The notes under the pieces are model-generated. The model searched no databases, was not told the DNA's origin, and was given only the letters and a program-made list of their open reading frames with translations. Below are positions 1-8,438 of a stretch of DNA of 64,000 bases, one piece after another (the stretch's first letter is position 1; the number at the start of each line of letters is the position of its first letter). The DNA comes from Dyadobacter sp. Leaf189 (GTDB taxonomy: Bacteria; Bacteroidota; Bacteroidia; Cytophagales; Spirosomataceae), in the NCBI RefSeq assembly GCF_001424405.1, contig NZ_LMPS01000006.1:124001-188000 (forward strand), read 5' to 3'. Both the position numbers and the translations under genes were made by a program.

Positions 1-180
1 AAAGGTGAAATTTACTCTGGCATTTGAACCTGTGCAAATGCGACAATTTAGAGGGTATATACCGCCAAACTGCTTTTTCACAAAAATCTACATTAAATGT
101 TTACGGATAGTCCGCCCTGCTGACACACTGTTGTCATGCGGTCCATGTTGCTTTGAGGAAATATTTAATCCTCATTAACT

Positions 181-582
181 ATGACATTCAATTCAACTCG
201 GATTATCACGGGGAACATCAATGCACTGATCGATTTTTATCAGCAAATCACCGGATCCGATGCGCACCGGCTTACCGAAGACTTTGCCGAATTCCGTACT
301 CCCCTGGCCACATTAGCGATTGGCAGCACGCGCACGCTCAACTTTTTTGGTGGAGAAAGTGTGGCTACGCCTTCTACAAACCGTTCGGTCATTTTGGAAT
401 TTCGGGTTGATGATGTAGATGCGCATTATGAAAGACTATCTGATTTCCTTAAAGCGTGCATTGTACAAAAACCAACAACAATGCCCTGGGGCAACCGGTC
501 GCTCTTGTTCCGGGATCCAGACGGTAACCTGATCAATTTTTTCACCCCCATAACGCCAGATGCAGCAGAGCGTTTTAAATAG
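181..582 (+). CDS. VOC (glyoxalase/bleomycin-resistance) superfamily protein
   Basis: A 133-residue single-domain protein with the vicinal-oxygen-chelate pattern: an N-terminal N-x-x-x-L-x-x-F-Y-Q segment (residues 12-21) and a C-terminal F-R-D-P-D-G-N-L-I-N-F block near residue 115, the usual second half of the betaalphabetabetabeta fold. Family members are dimeric metal-dependent lyases, isomerases or dioxygenases, or small-molecule binders; the substrate cannot be read from the sequence. ATG start; the 180 bases before it hold no gene I recognise. An AraC-family gene follows about 60 bases downstream on the same strand and may be cotranscribed. Confidence 0.82.
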   Translation: MTFNSTRIITGNINALIDFYQQITGSDAHRLTEDFAEFRTPLATLAIGSTRTLNFFGGESVATPSTNRSVILEFRVDDVDAHYERLSDFLKACIVQKPTTMPWGNRSLLFRDPDGNLINFFTPITPDAAERFK

Positions 583-642
583 CTTAATTTGCATCGGAGT
601 CGCAATAAGCGACGCGGAGAACATAAAGTTGTTAAGTCAAAA

Positions 643-1515
643 ATGAACACCTACTACCTGCCTGATGATCTTTTGGATGATCCTGCGGCGCAAGCGGACG
701 ATGTCGTAATCCGTTACTACAACTCCGACCGTGACTCAGTCAAGAACAGGATCGTCCTGAACAAGAATATGATCAACTTGCTTGTGAGCGGGACGAAGAC
801 AATCATCTATCCTGATGCGACAGCGGTTGTTAACGCAGGCGAGCTTGTTGTTCTTTCAACGGGTAATGTACTTACTTCCGAGCTGCTTGCCGGTACAAAC
901 CAATTCACAAGTATCCTCTTTTATTTCAGCAATGAAGTGTTCAACCGCTTTCTGATCAAGTACGAGCACCTGTTGAATGCAGCCACCGCCAAAGCTAACA
1001 AGCAGCCGTTTTTAATTTTCAGGCAGGATACTTTTATAAAGCATTTCATTGCCTCATTGCAAGTTTTGCTGAACAATGACGGGGATTTATCAGCTGAAAT
1101 CCGGTTACTTAAAATCGAGGAACTGCTGTTGTATATGTTCCAGACTGATCCGGAAAGATTTCATGCAATTCAAATATTGACCCGCGACAAACAGCAATTG
1201 CAGATTAAAAAAGTGGTTGAAAGCCAGATCGGTCAGCCCACTACGGTGGAGGATCTCGCATTTCTTTGCCACATGAGTACTTCCACATTCAAGAGGAAGT
1301 TCAGCGAGATTTATCAAACCTCACCTCAAAAATGGTTATTGGCCAAAAGGCTTGAACTGGCGGCAGACTTGCTCAGAACTTTTGATGAGAGTCCGTCAGG
1401 AGTTTATATGCGGGTCGGTTATCAGAACCATTCCAGTTTCTCAGAAGCATTCCGTAATCACTTCGGAAGCACGCCGAGTGATTACCAGCAAAAGCATTTG
1501 AACGTTGCGCCGTAG
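643..1515 (+). CDS. AraC family transcriptional regulator
   Basis: About 290 residues. The C-terminal hundred carry two helix-turn-helix units: an A-F-L-C-H-M-S-T-S-T-F-K-R-K-F helix and the signature V-G-Y-Q-N-H-S-S-F-S-E-A-F-R-N-H-F-G-S-T-P-S-D-Y. The N-terminal part looks like the cupin-like sensory domain of ExsA/PchR-type regulators. I place the start at the ATG at 643; an upstream in-frame TTG at 589 would add 18 residues rich in Arg and Lys that do not look like the family. The SnoaL-like gene downstream on the same strand is a plausible target. Confidence 0.85.
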   Translation: MNTYYLPDDLLDDPAAQADDVVIRYYNSDRDSVKNRIVLNKNMINLLVSGTKTIIYPDATAVVNAGELVVLSTGNVLTSELLAGTNQFTSILFYFSNEVFNRFLIKYEHLLNAATAKANKQPFLIFRQDTFIKHFIASLQVLLNNDGDLSAEIRLLKIEELLLYMFQTDPERFHAIQILTRDKQQLQIKKVVESQIGQPTTVEDLAFLCHMSTSTFKRKFSEIYQTSPQKWLLAKRLELAADLLRTFDESPSGVYMRVGYQNHSSFSEAFRNHFGSTPSDYQQKHLNVAP

Positions 1516-1586
1516 CGGTTGACCGTCTATCCTTAACTGCTCAGCTGACTGCACCTGTAATTTCGGGCCATCACAAAAACATATTA

Positions 1587-2006
1587 ATGATGGAAACAAC
1601 AACCGAAAACAACAAAGCAGTAGTACGCCGCTTCAATCAGGAAGTAATCGCAGAAGGCAATCTTCAAAGCTTCAATGAACTCATGGACGGGCAATTTGTA
1701 AATCGTTCAGCACCCGAGGGAATGAGCAATGGTGCAGATGGAATGATCTACTTTTTCAATGAAATCCTTCGCCCTGCAATGCCCGACATTCACGTGACGA
1801 TCCACCAACAGGTTGCAGAAGGTGATCTGGTTACTACCCGGAAGACAATCAGCGGAACTCAGACCGGTGAGATACTGGGTATTCCGGCGACTGGACGCGC
1901 AGTCAACATTGACGTGATTGATATCGTCCGGGTAAAAGACGGCAGGTACTTTGAACATTGGGGAATTACAACGCTGTCGGATGTACTGTCGCAGTTGCAA
2001 AACTAA
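1587..2006 (+). CDS. SnoaL-like polyketide cyclase / ester cyclase family protein
   Basis: 139 residues of the NTF2-like fold. It has the family N-terminal pattern N-K-A-V-V-R-R-F-N-Q-E-V, a central M-P-D-I-H-V-T-I strand and the C-terminal D-G-R-Y-F-E-H-W-G segment seen in SnoaL-like ester cyclases. Most members outside polyketide clusters have no known substrate and there is no polyketide pathway here, so the role is open. It lies 70 bases after an AraC gene on the same strand and ends just before a strong hairpin, so this is the 3' end of the transcription unit. Confidence 0.8.
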   Translation: MMETTTENNKAVVRRFNQEVIAEGNLQSFNELMDGQFVNRSAPEGMSNGADGMIYFFNEILRPAMPDIHVTIHQQVAEGDLVTTRKTISGTQTGEILGIPATGRAVNIDVIDIVRVKDGRYFEHWGITTLSDVLSQLQN

Positions 2007-2042
2007 ACAGCGATCTGATCGACGCTGATCGTTAAATGAAAA

Positions 2043-2080
2043 TCCCGCAACGAGTCGAAAGATATCGCTTGCGGGACTTT
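2043..2080 (+). terminator. Rho-independent terminator after the SnoaL-like gene
   Basis: Perfect inverted repeat TCCCGCAA (2043-2050) / TTGCGGGA (2069-2076) followed by CTTTT, 36 bases after the stop codon at 2006. The neighbouring gene at 2149 points the other way, so the hairpin separates convergent units. Confidence 0.7.
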
Positions 2081-2148
2081 TCGGTTGAGCACATCTCAGG
2101 AAGAATTATCCTCAGGATCGGTTTTCAGATAAATTTAGAATAAAAGCC

Positions 2149-2976
2149 TCACAACAGATTTTCCCTGACAGCTTGATACACGGTCCGCACCTCTGCCTGA
2201 AAGCCAAGGCTCCGCGCCAGCGAACTATCCACTTGCAAATGCCAGGGATTAGTCAAAGGCTCGGAGGAAGATTCCATTCTTACACCCACCAACTGCAGCA
2301 GCTCGTAGACGGACATCGGGCATTCGTCGGAAATGTTCACAACCTGCCCGTCCATCTTGCCGGCAAGGGCCATTTTGATCGCATTGGCGATGTCGCGATG
2401 GTGAATAATGCTCATTCTGGCAGCCGGGTGCCACTTTCCCAGCACGTGCTCAGGCAACATGGCGATGTGCCCGTCGCTGTCACCGTATACAAAAGGGAAC
2501 CGCAGCACAGACCAGTTAAGCCCGCTCGTGCGCAATGCATGCTCTGCTGCCAGCTTGCTCGCCGGATAGGCAAGCTCCGGGTTCAAAAGATCGTCCTCCC
2601 GTCCGGGATGCGGGTTATTGACATTATAAACATGCGCCGTGCTTGCCAGAATAAACCGTGCAGTGGGTGCATATTTCTTCGTCGCCTCTATAAGGTTTTG
2701 TGTCGCTTCGAGGTTGCTTTTCCAGATCATATCCGTGTCGGCAGTCCGGAATACGGCCGCCAGATGGATAATCGCGGATGCGCCTTTTACAGCTTCTATG
2801 AGCGTTTGTGGGTTTAGCAGGTCGCCCGCCGTGAAGGGCACGTTGGCAGGGGCTTGTTTTCCTTCTCGGATCAATGCATGACAGGCAAAACCTGCGTCTG
2901 CAAGTCGGGGAAGCAGTCTGGCGCCTACCAGTCCGGTGCTACCGGTGATCAATATCTTCTCAGATCCTTTGTCCAT
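2149..2976 (-). CDS. NAD-dependent epimerase/dehydratase family protein
   Basis: 275 residues of the extended short-chain dehydrogenase fold. The N-terminal Rossmann motif is G-S-T-G-L-V-G (residues 12-18), followed by H-L-A-A and the active-site A-S-T-A-H-V-Y and Y-P-A-S-K (Y-x-x-x-K) motifs near mid-protein. Family members act on nucleotide sugars or reduce small aldehydes and ketones; the substrate is unknown here. An AraC regulator gene lies just upstream on the same strand (72-bp gap), a common pairing of a reductase with its regulator. Confidence 0.85.
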   Translation of the reverse strand: MDKGSEKILITGSTGLVGARLLPRLADAGFACHALIREGKQAPANVPFTAGDLLNPQTLIEAVKGASAIIHLAAVFRTADTDMIWKSNLEATQNLIEATKKYAPTARFILASTAHVYNVNNPHPGREDDLLNPELAYPASKLAAEHALRTSGLNWSVLRFPFVYGDSDGHIAMLPEHVLGKWHPAARMSIIHHRDIANAIKMALAGKMDGQVVNISDECPMSVYELLQLVGVRMESSSEPLTNPWHLQVDSSLARSLGFQAEVRTVYQAVRENLL

Positions 2977-3048
2977 AATCCTTATTTTAAAGTGATGAAC
3001 AAAGCTCCGAACATTGATTGGAATCGAGCCGGACGAAAAACGAAGGGT

Positions 3049-3912
3049 TCAGGACAAATCCTGAAAAAAGCTGGCGACTGTTTTGCCTGTCACTTTCTTG
3101 AACAGGCGGGAAAAATAATCTGGATCATTAAAACCCAGGTCGAAAGCCAGTTCTTTCACGGATGTGCGCTCGCCATAATATATCCTGCGCCGGGCTTCAA
3201 GGATCAGCCGGTTTGTGACAAATTCCTTGGGCGAAAGTCCCGAATACTGCTTGACGATTTGATACAGGCTGTCCTGACTCACCGCCAGCGACTCCGCAAT
3301 GTCCCGGATCGTTGGATGACCTGTCAGGTTGTTTTCTACAAATACCTTAAACCCGATAAACTTGGTGATACGATCATCTGCCTGTCTCCCCTCCCCTGCA
3401 AAGTAAGCCGTATTGATCTCGGTCAGCAGACTGTTCAGGTGCGCCAAAATCAGGTCCGGGTCTGTATCGGGCCTACTCAGCAAATCTTTCAATATCGCAA
3501 ATATTGAATTCAGCCTCACTGCGGCGGCAGGAGAAAAAGTTACTTTATGCTGATTGAGTGGATTCAGCAGAAAAGGGTATTGCCGTGGCAGTCTGGATAA
3601 ACATTCATTATCAAATCCTATTTTAAAATAGTCGGCGCCATGTCCCATTTCCGGGAGCTGCTGAATCTGATGGGGCAACGAAAACAGCAGTTCGTTTTTC
3701 CCGATCTCAAACTCGTCCATATCTACCTTGTGGCGGCTCGTACCCTCTATTACAAAGAGCAGGAAATAGTATGGAAGCCTGTGTGTAAGCTCCTGCCTGT
3801 CGACAGTCTCCTTTGGCAAATGCCCGAAACCGGGAGACACGATCCGGATCGGGAGCTGCTCGTTCTGGCTTAGATTCGCCGGCATCGAATGGGTTTTTGT
3901 TGCTCCTTTCAT
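3049..3912 (-). CDS. AraC family transcriptional regulator
   Basis: 287 residues with an N-terminal cupin-type sensing region (residues about 25-120) and a C-terminal double helix-turn-helix. Visible elements are I-A-E-S-L-A-V-S-Q-D-S-L-Y-Q-I-V-K in the first HTH and the signature A-F-D-L-G-F-N-D-P-D-Y-F-S-R-L-F-K-K in the second. It is transcribed towards the epimerase gene and may regulate or be cotranscribed with it. No convincing direct-repeat operator could be picked out by eye near either gene. Confidence 0.87.
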   Translation of the reverse strand: MKGATKTHSMPANLSQNEQLPIRIVSPGFGHLPKETVDRQELTHRLPYYFLLFVIEGTSRHKVDMDEFEIGKNELLFSLPHQIQQLPEMGHGADYFKIGFDNECLSRLPRQYPFLLNPLNQHKVTFSPAAAVRLNSIFAILKDLLSRPDTDPDLILAHLNSLLTEINTAYFAGEGRQADDRITKFIGFKVFVENNLTGHPTIRDIAESLAVSQDSLYQIVKQYSGLSPKEFVTNRLILEARRRIYYGERTSVKELAFDLGFNDPDYFSRLFKKVTGKTVASFFQDLS

Positions 3913-3957
3913 AATTCACATTTGCTGGAAAACGCCGCAGGTCTGGCTCTTTGCTGA

Positions 3958-4416
3958 TCAATTCGTCTTTACCGGAAACAGCTTCTCATCCACCTCCGTA
4001 CCCTGTCCGGCTACGCGGCACCAGCTGCCAGCATTTTTATGAAAAACTTCCAGTCTCCTGACTTTCATATTCACCTCCCGTCCGTCGACTTCCAGCTGAA
4101 CATTAATCAGGAAATTGACCACTGCCATATTCCCGTCATAAATGCGAATGAATTCGTTGCCAGGCACCGGCCGCACCGATTTGAAAACCAATTTCTCCTT
4201 CGATTGCACACCCTGCCATTGCTCGTGCGAAAAGGAAATGTCACCCTTGGCTCCCACCGCGATAAAGTCTTTGCAATCAATTTGTACATCCGGTTTCCTA
4301 TTGCGCATCAGTGCCCTGATTTCCTGTCTTTCTTTGGGATAGCTGGTCGTGTCAATTTGTGCCACGGCATTGAAGCCACCGAAAAGTGACAGGAGTAAAA
4401 AGACAAATCGTTTCAT
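3958..4416 (-). CDS. Exported NTF2-like (DUF4440-type) protein
   Basis: 152 residues starting with a clear signal peptide (M-K-R-F-V-F-L-L-L-S-L-F then N-A-V-A-Q, cleavage expected after A-V-A). The mature part has the alternating strand pattern of small NTF2-like proteins and resembles the two exported paralogues at 39187 and 39691: an F-I-A-V-G-A segment, an I-R-I-Y-D-G-N-M-A-V-V-N segment and a final R-R-L-E-V-F-H-K-N-A-G-S-W strand. No catalytic activity is assigned to this type. It is probably periplasmic or surface exposed and lies 45 bases upstream of an AraC gene on the same strand. Confidence 0.72.
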   Translation of the reverse strand: MKRFVFLLLSLFGGFNAVAQIDTTSYPKERQEIRALMRNRKPDVQIDCKDFIAVGAKGDISFSHEQWQGVQSKEKLVFKSVRPVPGNEFIRIYDGNMAVVNFLINVQLEVDGREVNMKVRRLEVFHKNAGSWCRVAGQGTEVDEKLFPVKTN

Positions 4417-4581
4417 AGTAATATGGTCAGCTTGTTAGATTTAAATGTGTAACAATCAGGAGTAATGCTAATGTTTTACAAGATAATAAGGCGCGCTTGT
4501 AATTATCTGGTTTTGACCGTTGCCCTCATTCAAATAATCTAAGTAAGCAGGCTTTTTAATACGCAGCCTAGCCAGCCTTTC

Positions 4582-5499
4582 TCAATTAAAACTCGCTCGG
4601 AATTCCAGGGGAGAAACGTTTGTTTTTGATTTAAACAACTTACTAAAAGACTGCGGATGCTCGAAACCGAGCTGGTAGGCGATCTCACCTACTGTCAGAT
4701 CACTGAATGTGAGCACCTCCTTTGCTTTTTCGATCAGCTTATTGTGAATGTGCTGCTGCGTATTCTGGCCGGTCAGTGCGCGGAGCATGTCGCCGAGGTA
4801 GCGGGGCGAGACGTGTAATTCATCCGAGAGATACTGGACACTCGGCAGCCCTTTCAGCAGGGTGGTTTTGTCATCAAAATAATTATTCAGCAATTGGTCC
4901 AGCTTTTCTAGCAATGCATTGTTGATTGTTTTGCGGGTAATAAATTGACGTTTATAAAACCGCTGGCTGTAATTCAACAGCAGTTCCAACTGCGAAATCA
5001 GCACATCCTGGCTCAGGTCGTCGATCGCCGTTTCGAGCTCGTCGCCGATGTTGCTGCCAATGCCCTCTATGATCGACTTTTCCTTATCCGACAAATGCAG
5101 CGACTCGGTTACCGAGTATGAAAAGAAGCCATAATGCTTGATTTTAGCATCCAACGCATAGTTTCGCAGAAAATCAGGGTGGACCAGCAAGGTAAATCCA
5201 AGCGTTTCTTCTGCCACCTGAATGCCCGTCAACGGCTGGCCAGGAGAGGAAAAAAACATTCCGCCCACCTGAAAATCGTAAGTGGTTTGCCCGTATCGCA
5301 TCCGGCAGCCCGCCGATTCGTTGTAGGTAATGTTATAAAAATCCATGACAAAAGTTTCGGCCAGCATTTCGGCCGTGATCCGCACCTTGTTGAAATCGAG
5401 CAAGCTGATCAGCGGGTGCAATGGTTGCGGCAGACCGAATGCGCGCTGCATTTCGGAAATGGAGTGATAAACGCGCGGTTTGAGATGTTCCCTTTTCAT
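4582..5499 (-). CDS. AraC family transcriptional regulator, probable controller of the SDR gene
   Basis: 305 residues with an N-terminal cupin-like domain and a C-terminal AraC double HTH with the signature A-Y-Q-L-G-F-E-H-P-Q-S-F-S-K-L-F-K-S-K-T. It has the same architecture and many shared motifs (F-Y-K/D-R-Q-F-I-T-R, L-P-S-V-x-Y) as the island regulator at 35455, so the two are paralogues. It sits 61 bases downstream of the SDR gene on the same strand. The 21-bp-spaced repeat upstream of that gene (6415-6450) is the best candidate for its operator; this assignment is inference from position and spacing. Confidence 0.88.
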   Translation of the reverse strand: MKREHLKPRVYHSISEMQRAFGLPQPLHPLISLLDFNKVRITAEMLAETFVMDFYNITYNESAGCRMRYGQTTYDFQVGGMFFSSPGQPLTGIQVAEETLGFTLLVHPDFLRNYALDAKIKHYGFFSYSVTESLHLSDKEKSIIEGIGSNIGDELETAIDDLSQDVLISQLELLLNYSQRFYKRQFITRKTINNALLEKLDQLLNNYFDDKTTLLKGLPSVQYLSDELHVSPRYLGDMLRALTGQNTQQHIHNKLIEKAKEVLTFSDLTVGEIAYQLGFEHPQSFSKLFKSKTNVSPLEFRASFN

Positions 5500-5560
5500 A
5501 ATCAGATAATGGTCTGCCGGCGCAAATCGTTCAGGCCTGGGCCGGCAGACCGTTTTAATT

Positions 5561-6361
5561 TTAAACAGCGGCTAATAGTTGTTTGATCCCGTCCCGGAAA
5601 GCCTCGTCGCCCTTAGCCAGGCGCAGCGCATACCATTCAATGGCATCGTCGCCGCAAACATATCTCAATGTATCAGTACCGTCAGTTGCAGCGCCGTACA
5701 CGACTTCGGCGATTTGCTCGGAAGTCGTCGGGGCGTTGCCAGTTGCCAGCATTGCTGTGAATTTGCCTATAATCGCTTCGTAAGCCGGATGCGTGGCAAA
5801 CACTGATTTTGCCCCAATTTCGGTCGCGACCAGTCCCGGTTCAATGGTTTTAATGCCGATCCCAAACTCATTCAGCTCATAGGACAAGCTTTCCGCCCAA
5901 CCTTCCAGCGCAAATTTACTGGCATCGTACATGGAGCTCACCGGGAAAGCCATCAGCCCGGCCGATGAGCCGGTGGTAATAAAAAGTCCCGCTTTTCGCT
6001 CCCGGAAATAGGGAATGAAGGCCTGCGTCACCCGTACGACACCGAAAAAGTTGGTGTCCATTTGCTGTACCAGCTGCTCGTCGGTCATCGCTTCCAACGC
6101 ACCGAACAATCCATAGCCCGCATTGTTGAATACCACATCAATATCGCCCAAAGCCAGCGCCTGCTGCGTGGTTTCGCGGATTTGCGCCGGGCTGGTCACG
6201 TCGAGCGGCAGCACGGTTACATTATCCAGCACATTGAGTTCTGTTTCATTTTCAGGCTTGCGCATGGTCGCAATTACCTTCCAGCCTTTGGCCGCAAATA
6301 ATTTGGCAGTAGCCCTTCCGATACCCGTTGAAGCACCGGTAATAAAAATCGTCTTTGTCAT
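5561..6361 (-). CDS. SDR family NAD(P)-dependent oxidoreductase
   Basis: 266 residues of the classical short-chain dehydrogenase fold. Cofactor motif T-G-A-S-T-G-I-G (residues 8-15), N-N-A-G near residue 85, then catalytic serine in the T-T-G-S-S-A-G segment and Y145-x-x-x-K149. The Arg and Lys after the first beta-alpha unit (T-M-R-K-P) suggest NADP(H) preference. Substrate unknown. The AraC gene downstream on the same strand and the direct repeat 54-89 bases upstream of the start codon make it the likely target of an inducible switch. Confidence 0.9.
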   Translation of the reverse strand: MTKTIFITGASTGIGRATAKLFAAKGWKVIATMRKPENETELNVLDNVTVLPLDVTSPAQIRETTQQALALGDIDVVFNNAGYGLFGALEAMTDEQLVQQMDTNFFGVVRVTQAFIPYFRERKAGLFITTGSSAGLMAFPVSSMYDASKFALEGWAESLSYELNEFGIGIKTIEPGLVATEIGAKSVFATHPAYEAIIGKFTAMLATGNAPTTSEQIAEVVYGAATDGTDTLRYVCGDDAIEWYALRLAKGDEAFRDGIKQLLAAV

Positions 6362-6414
6362 TTGTCTTAACTGTTATTTTCAGAAGACAAATTTCCGTGG
6401 TTCGGCGCGGGCGC

Positions 6415-6450
6415 TTGTAGCGGATGTGGAGATTGTTGTAGCCGAAATGG
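6415..6450 (-). promoter_or_regulatory. 21-bp-spaced direct repeat, probable AraC-type operator
   Basis: TTGTAGC occurs at 6415-6421 and again at 6436-6442, exactly 21 bp apart. The match extends rightwards: TTGTAGCGGATGTGG against TTGTAGCCGAAATGG, 12 of 15 positions. Two in-phase half-sites two helical turns apart are the classic AraC/XylS operator layout. It lies upstream of the SDR gene that reads leftwards from 6361. Confidence 0.6.
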
Positions 6451-6515
6451 TCTTGTACTACCATTTTTTGAAATTTAGTATCTTACCGCAAATTCTAAAA
6501 AACCGCCACACACGA

Positions 6516-6641
6516 ATGAAGACTTCCCTCGCTCACCTTTATCAGCAGCATACCGATTATGTGAGCGACTACGATATTCTGGTGATTACCAAAGACAGGA
6601 AATCTGTCAAATCAGGTCAGAAATCACGTGAGCTGGAGTAA
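6516..6641 (+). pseudogene. Deleted remnant of an MNT-HEPN nucleotidyltransferase gene
   Basis: An ATG-initiated 41-codon reading frame whose first codons (M-K-T-S-L-A-H-L) match the start of the full MNT-HEPN gene at 46079-46933 (M-R-T-T-L-T-H-L). It then jumps to the middle of the same protein: Y-V-S-D-Y-D-I-L-V-I-T-K-D-R-K is identical in both. The G-S-H-A-R-G catalytic segment between them is missing and the HEPN half is gone. Nucleotide identity over the shared middle block is also high. I read this as an internal deletion plus loss of the 3' part, not a functional small protein. Confidence 0.75.
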
Positions 6642-6707
6642 GAGCTAACGCCTGACAACCAGAAGTGTTTTGTCGGTTTGATTCAACCAAAATGCTAGCT
6701 TTGTAAT

Positions 6708-7835
6708 ATGTCTGAAACGGTACATATCAACAGCACACTTCTCGCAGAGGCAGTAAGCTCAGCTGAGGAATCTATATGGAAGATCTTTCCGTCTTTGCAG
6801 CAGTGGATCTCTGGGGACAAGCAACCTACTATCAATCAACTGGCTGAACTGGCCAAGAAAGTGAATATTCCCTTTGGCTACTTTTTTCTTAAAGAGCTGC
6901 CAAGTCAGGAAAATACGGTTCCGTTATTCAGAACCGGCGAAGTCGCCCCTGTCTATCAGTACAGTCCCGAACTGAGGGAGACCATTGCTGTGGTTGAAAT
7001 GCGACAAGATTGGTTGAGTAAATTTCTTCGTACCGAAGGTTTTGAGCCCCTGAATTTCGTTGGTTCTGTCACAGATCAAAACAATGTTCCCGACATTGCC
7101 AACAGAATAAGGACAGCCTTAAATTTACCGAAAAACTGGGCTGCAGAACTAAACGGTCGAGATGAAGCTTTGATGTATCTCGTGAAGAAAATTGAAGAAA
7201 CCGGAGTTTACATCATTATGAATGGTATTGTGAGAAATAGCACAAATAGGGCACTTAATCCGCAAGAGTTCAAAGGATTTACCTTGTGTGATCCTTATGC
7301 ACCATTCATCTTTGTTAACAGGCAGGATTTTAAAGCAGCGCAGATCTTTACGATTTTGCATGAATTGGTGCATGTTTGGCTAGGAATTTCCGCTGTCTCT
7401 GAGCTTAACCAAATGCAACCTCCTGCTAATGATCATGAAAAAATTTGTGATGCTGTTGCTGCATCTTTGTTGGTTGATGAAGGCGAATTAAGAATAGCCT
7501 GGAATAAAGTTAAACACCAATCCAATTATATTGATGCACTCGTTAAACAATTCAAAGTAAGCAGTGTTGTAATCGGAAGAAGATTACTGGATATAGGAAT
7601 ATTTAGTTGGACAGAATACACAAGGTTTTATAATTCCGAGAAACAAAAGTGGGAAAGTACCGGTCAAAAGCCAGCGGGTGGAGATTTTTATCTAAATCAG
7701 CCTAATAGAGTTGGGAGGGCGTTCTTTAAAATGGTCGATTATGCCACAAGATCTGGAAAACTATTGTATAGCGACGCCTACAAATTGACAAATCTTTACG
7801 GAGAAACATACCACAATTTCCAATCGAAGGATTAA
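6708..7835 (+). CDS. ImmA/IrrE family metallopeptidase with N-terminal HTH remnant
   Basis: 375 residues. Residues 25-65 hold the second half of an XRE-like domain (Q-Q-W-I-S-G-D-K-Q-P-T-I-N-Q-L-A-E-L-A, then the family-typical P-F-G-Y-F-F-L-K-E-L-P). The peptidase motif H218-E-L-V-H222 lies mid-protein and a conserved E-K-I-C-D-A-V-A-A-S-L-L follows about 25 residues later. Such proteins pair with DUF4411 PIN-like proteins, as here, in a toxin-antitoxin-like module, probably acting as antitoxin or regulator. The first HTH helices look shorter than usual. A TAGCTTTG -7-like element at 6696-6703 ends only five bases before the ATG, suggesting a leaderless message. Confidence 0.87.
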   Translation: MSETVHINSTLLAEAVSSAEESIWKIFPSLQQWISGDKQPTINQLAELAKKVNIPFGYFFLKELPSQENTVPLFRTGEVAPVYQYSPELRETIAVVEMRQDWLSKFLRTEGFEPLNFVGSVTDQNNVPDIANRIRTALNLPKNWAAELNGRDEALMYLVKKIEETGVYIIMNGIVRNSTNRALNPQEFKGFTLCDPYAPFIFVNRQDFKAAQIFTILHELVHVWLGISAVSELNQMQPPANDHEKICDAVAASLLVDEGELRIAWNKVKHQSNYIDALVKQFKVSSVVIGRRLLDIGIFSWTEYTRFYNSEKQKWESTGQKPAGGDFYLNQPNRVGRAFFKMVDYATRSGKLLYSDAYKLTNLYGETYHNFQSKD

Positions 7836-7868
7836 ACCTATTATTTACACCGAAATACACACCTAACA

Positions 7869-8366
7869 TTGAAATACGTCATAGATACCAGTAGCTTCAC
7901 ACAAGCACATCGTGCCTACTATTCATTTAAAATAGCGCCAACTTTCTGGAATTTCTTGGATGAACAATTCAAATGCAAGACAATAACGAGCATTGATAAA
8001 GTCTATGATGAGATAAAGAGAGGAAAAGACAAACTTTATGAATGGATTTGTCTTGACGGGATTAAATCAAATCTAATCGATACCAAAAAGGAGCCTGGAA
8101 TATTACAGCATTATGGTAACCTTATGCAATGGGCTAACGGAATTGAGAGATTGAAACAAAATGCACGCGACGAGTTTGCAACCTTCGAAAATGCCGATCC
8201 ATGGATTGTATGCTGCGCAATGCATTACGAGCTTATTGTTGTATCACAGGAAACGCTCTCTCCTTTTTCGAAAAGCAGAATATTTATACCTGACGTTTGT
8301 GAAGCATTCAGTATCCGGCACATTAATACTTTTGAATTTCTTGAAGACATAGGATTTAAAATGTGA
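7869..8366 (+). CDS. DUF4411 family PIN-like protein, probable toxin of the ImmA pair
   Basis: 165 residues. It opens with a PIN-type strand and acidic residue, Y-V-I-D-T-S-S-F (D6), and has a second acidic motif A-D-P-W-I-V-C-C-A (D110), matching the metal-ligand layout of PIN-domain RNases. It begins with TTG 33 bases after the ImmA-like gene, so the two are almost surely cotranscribed. DUF4411 next to an ImmA/IrrE protein is a recurrent bacterial pair considered toxin-antitoxin-like; ribonuclease activity here is inferred only. Confidence 0.82.
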   Translation: MKYVIDTSSFTQAHRAYYSFKIAPTFWNFLDEQFKCKTITSIDKVYDEIKRGKDKLYEWICLDGIKSNLIDTKKEPGILQHYGNLMQWANGIERLKQNARDEFATFENADPWIVCCAMHYELIVVSQETLSPFSKSRIFIPDVCEAFSIRHINTFEFLEDIGFKM

Positions 8367-8438
8367 AACAGCTTCCATTCACCGCTCATTTCATAACCTT
8401 TTGGTAGATCTTCAACTGTAGCTGCTCGGACATGGGCT

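Noticed and set aside
153-410. Open frame overlapping the VOC gene in another frame
   Set aside because: Composition is poor (many His, Arg and Cys) and it lies over a clear VOC-family protein.
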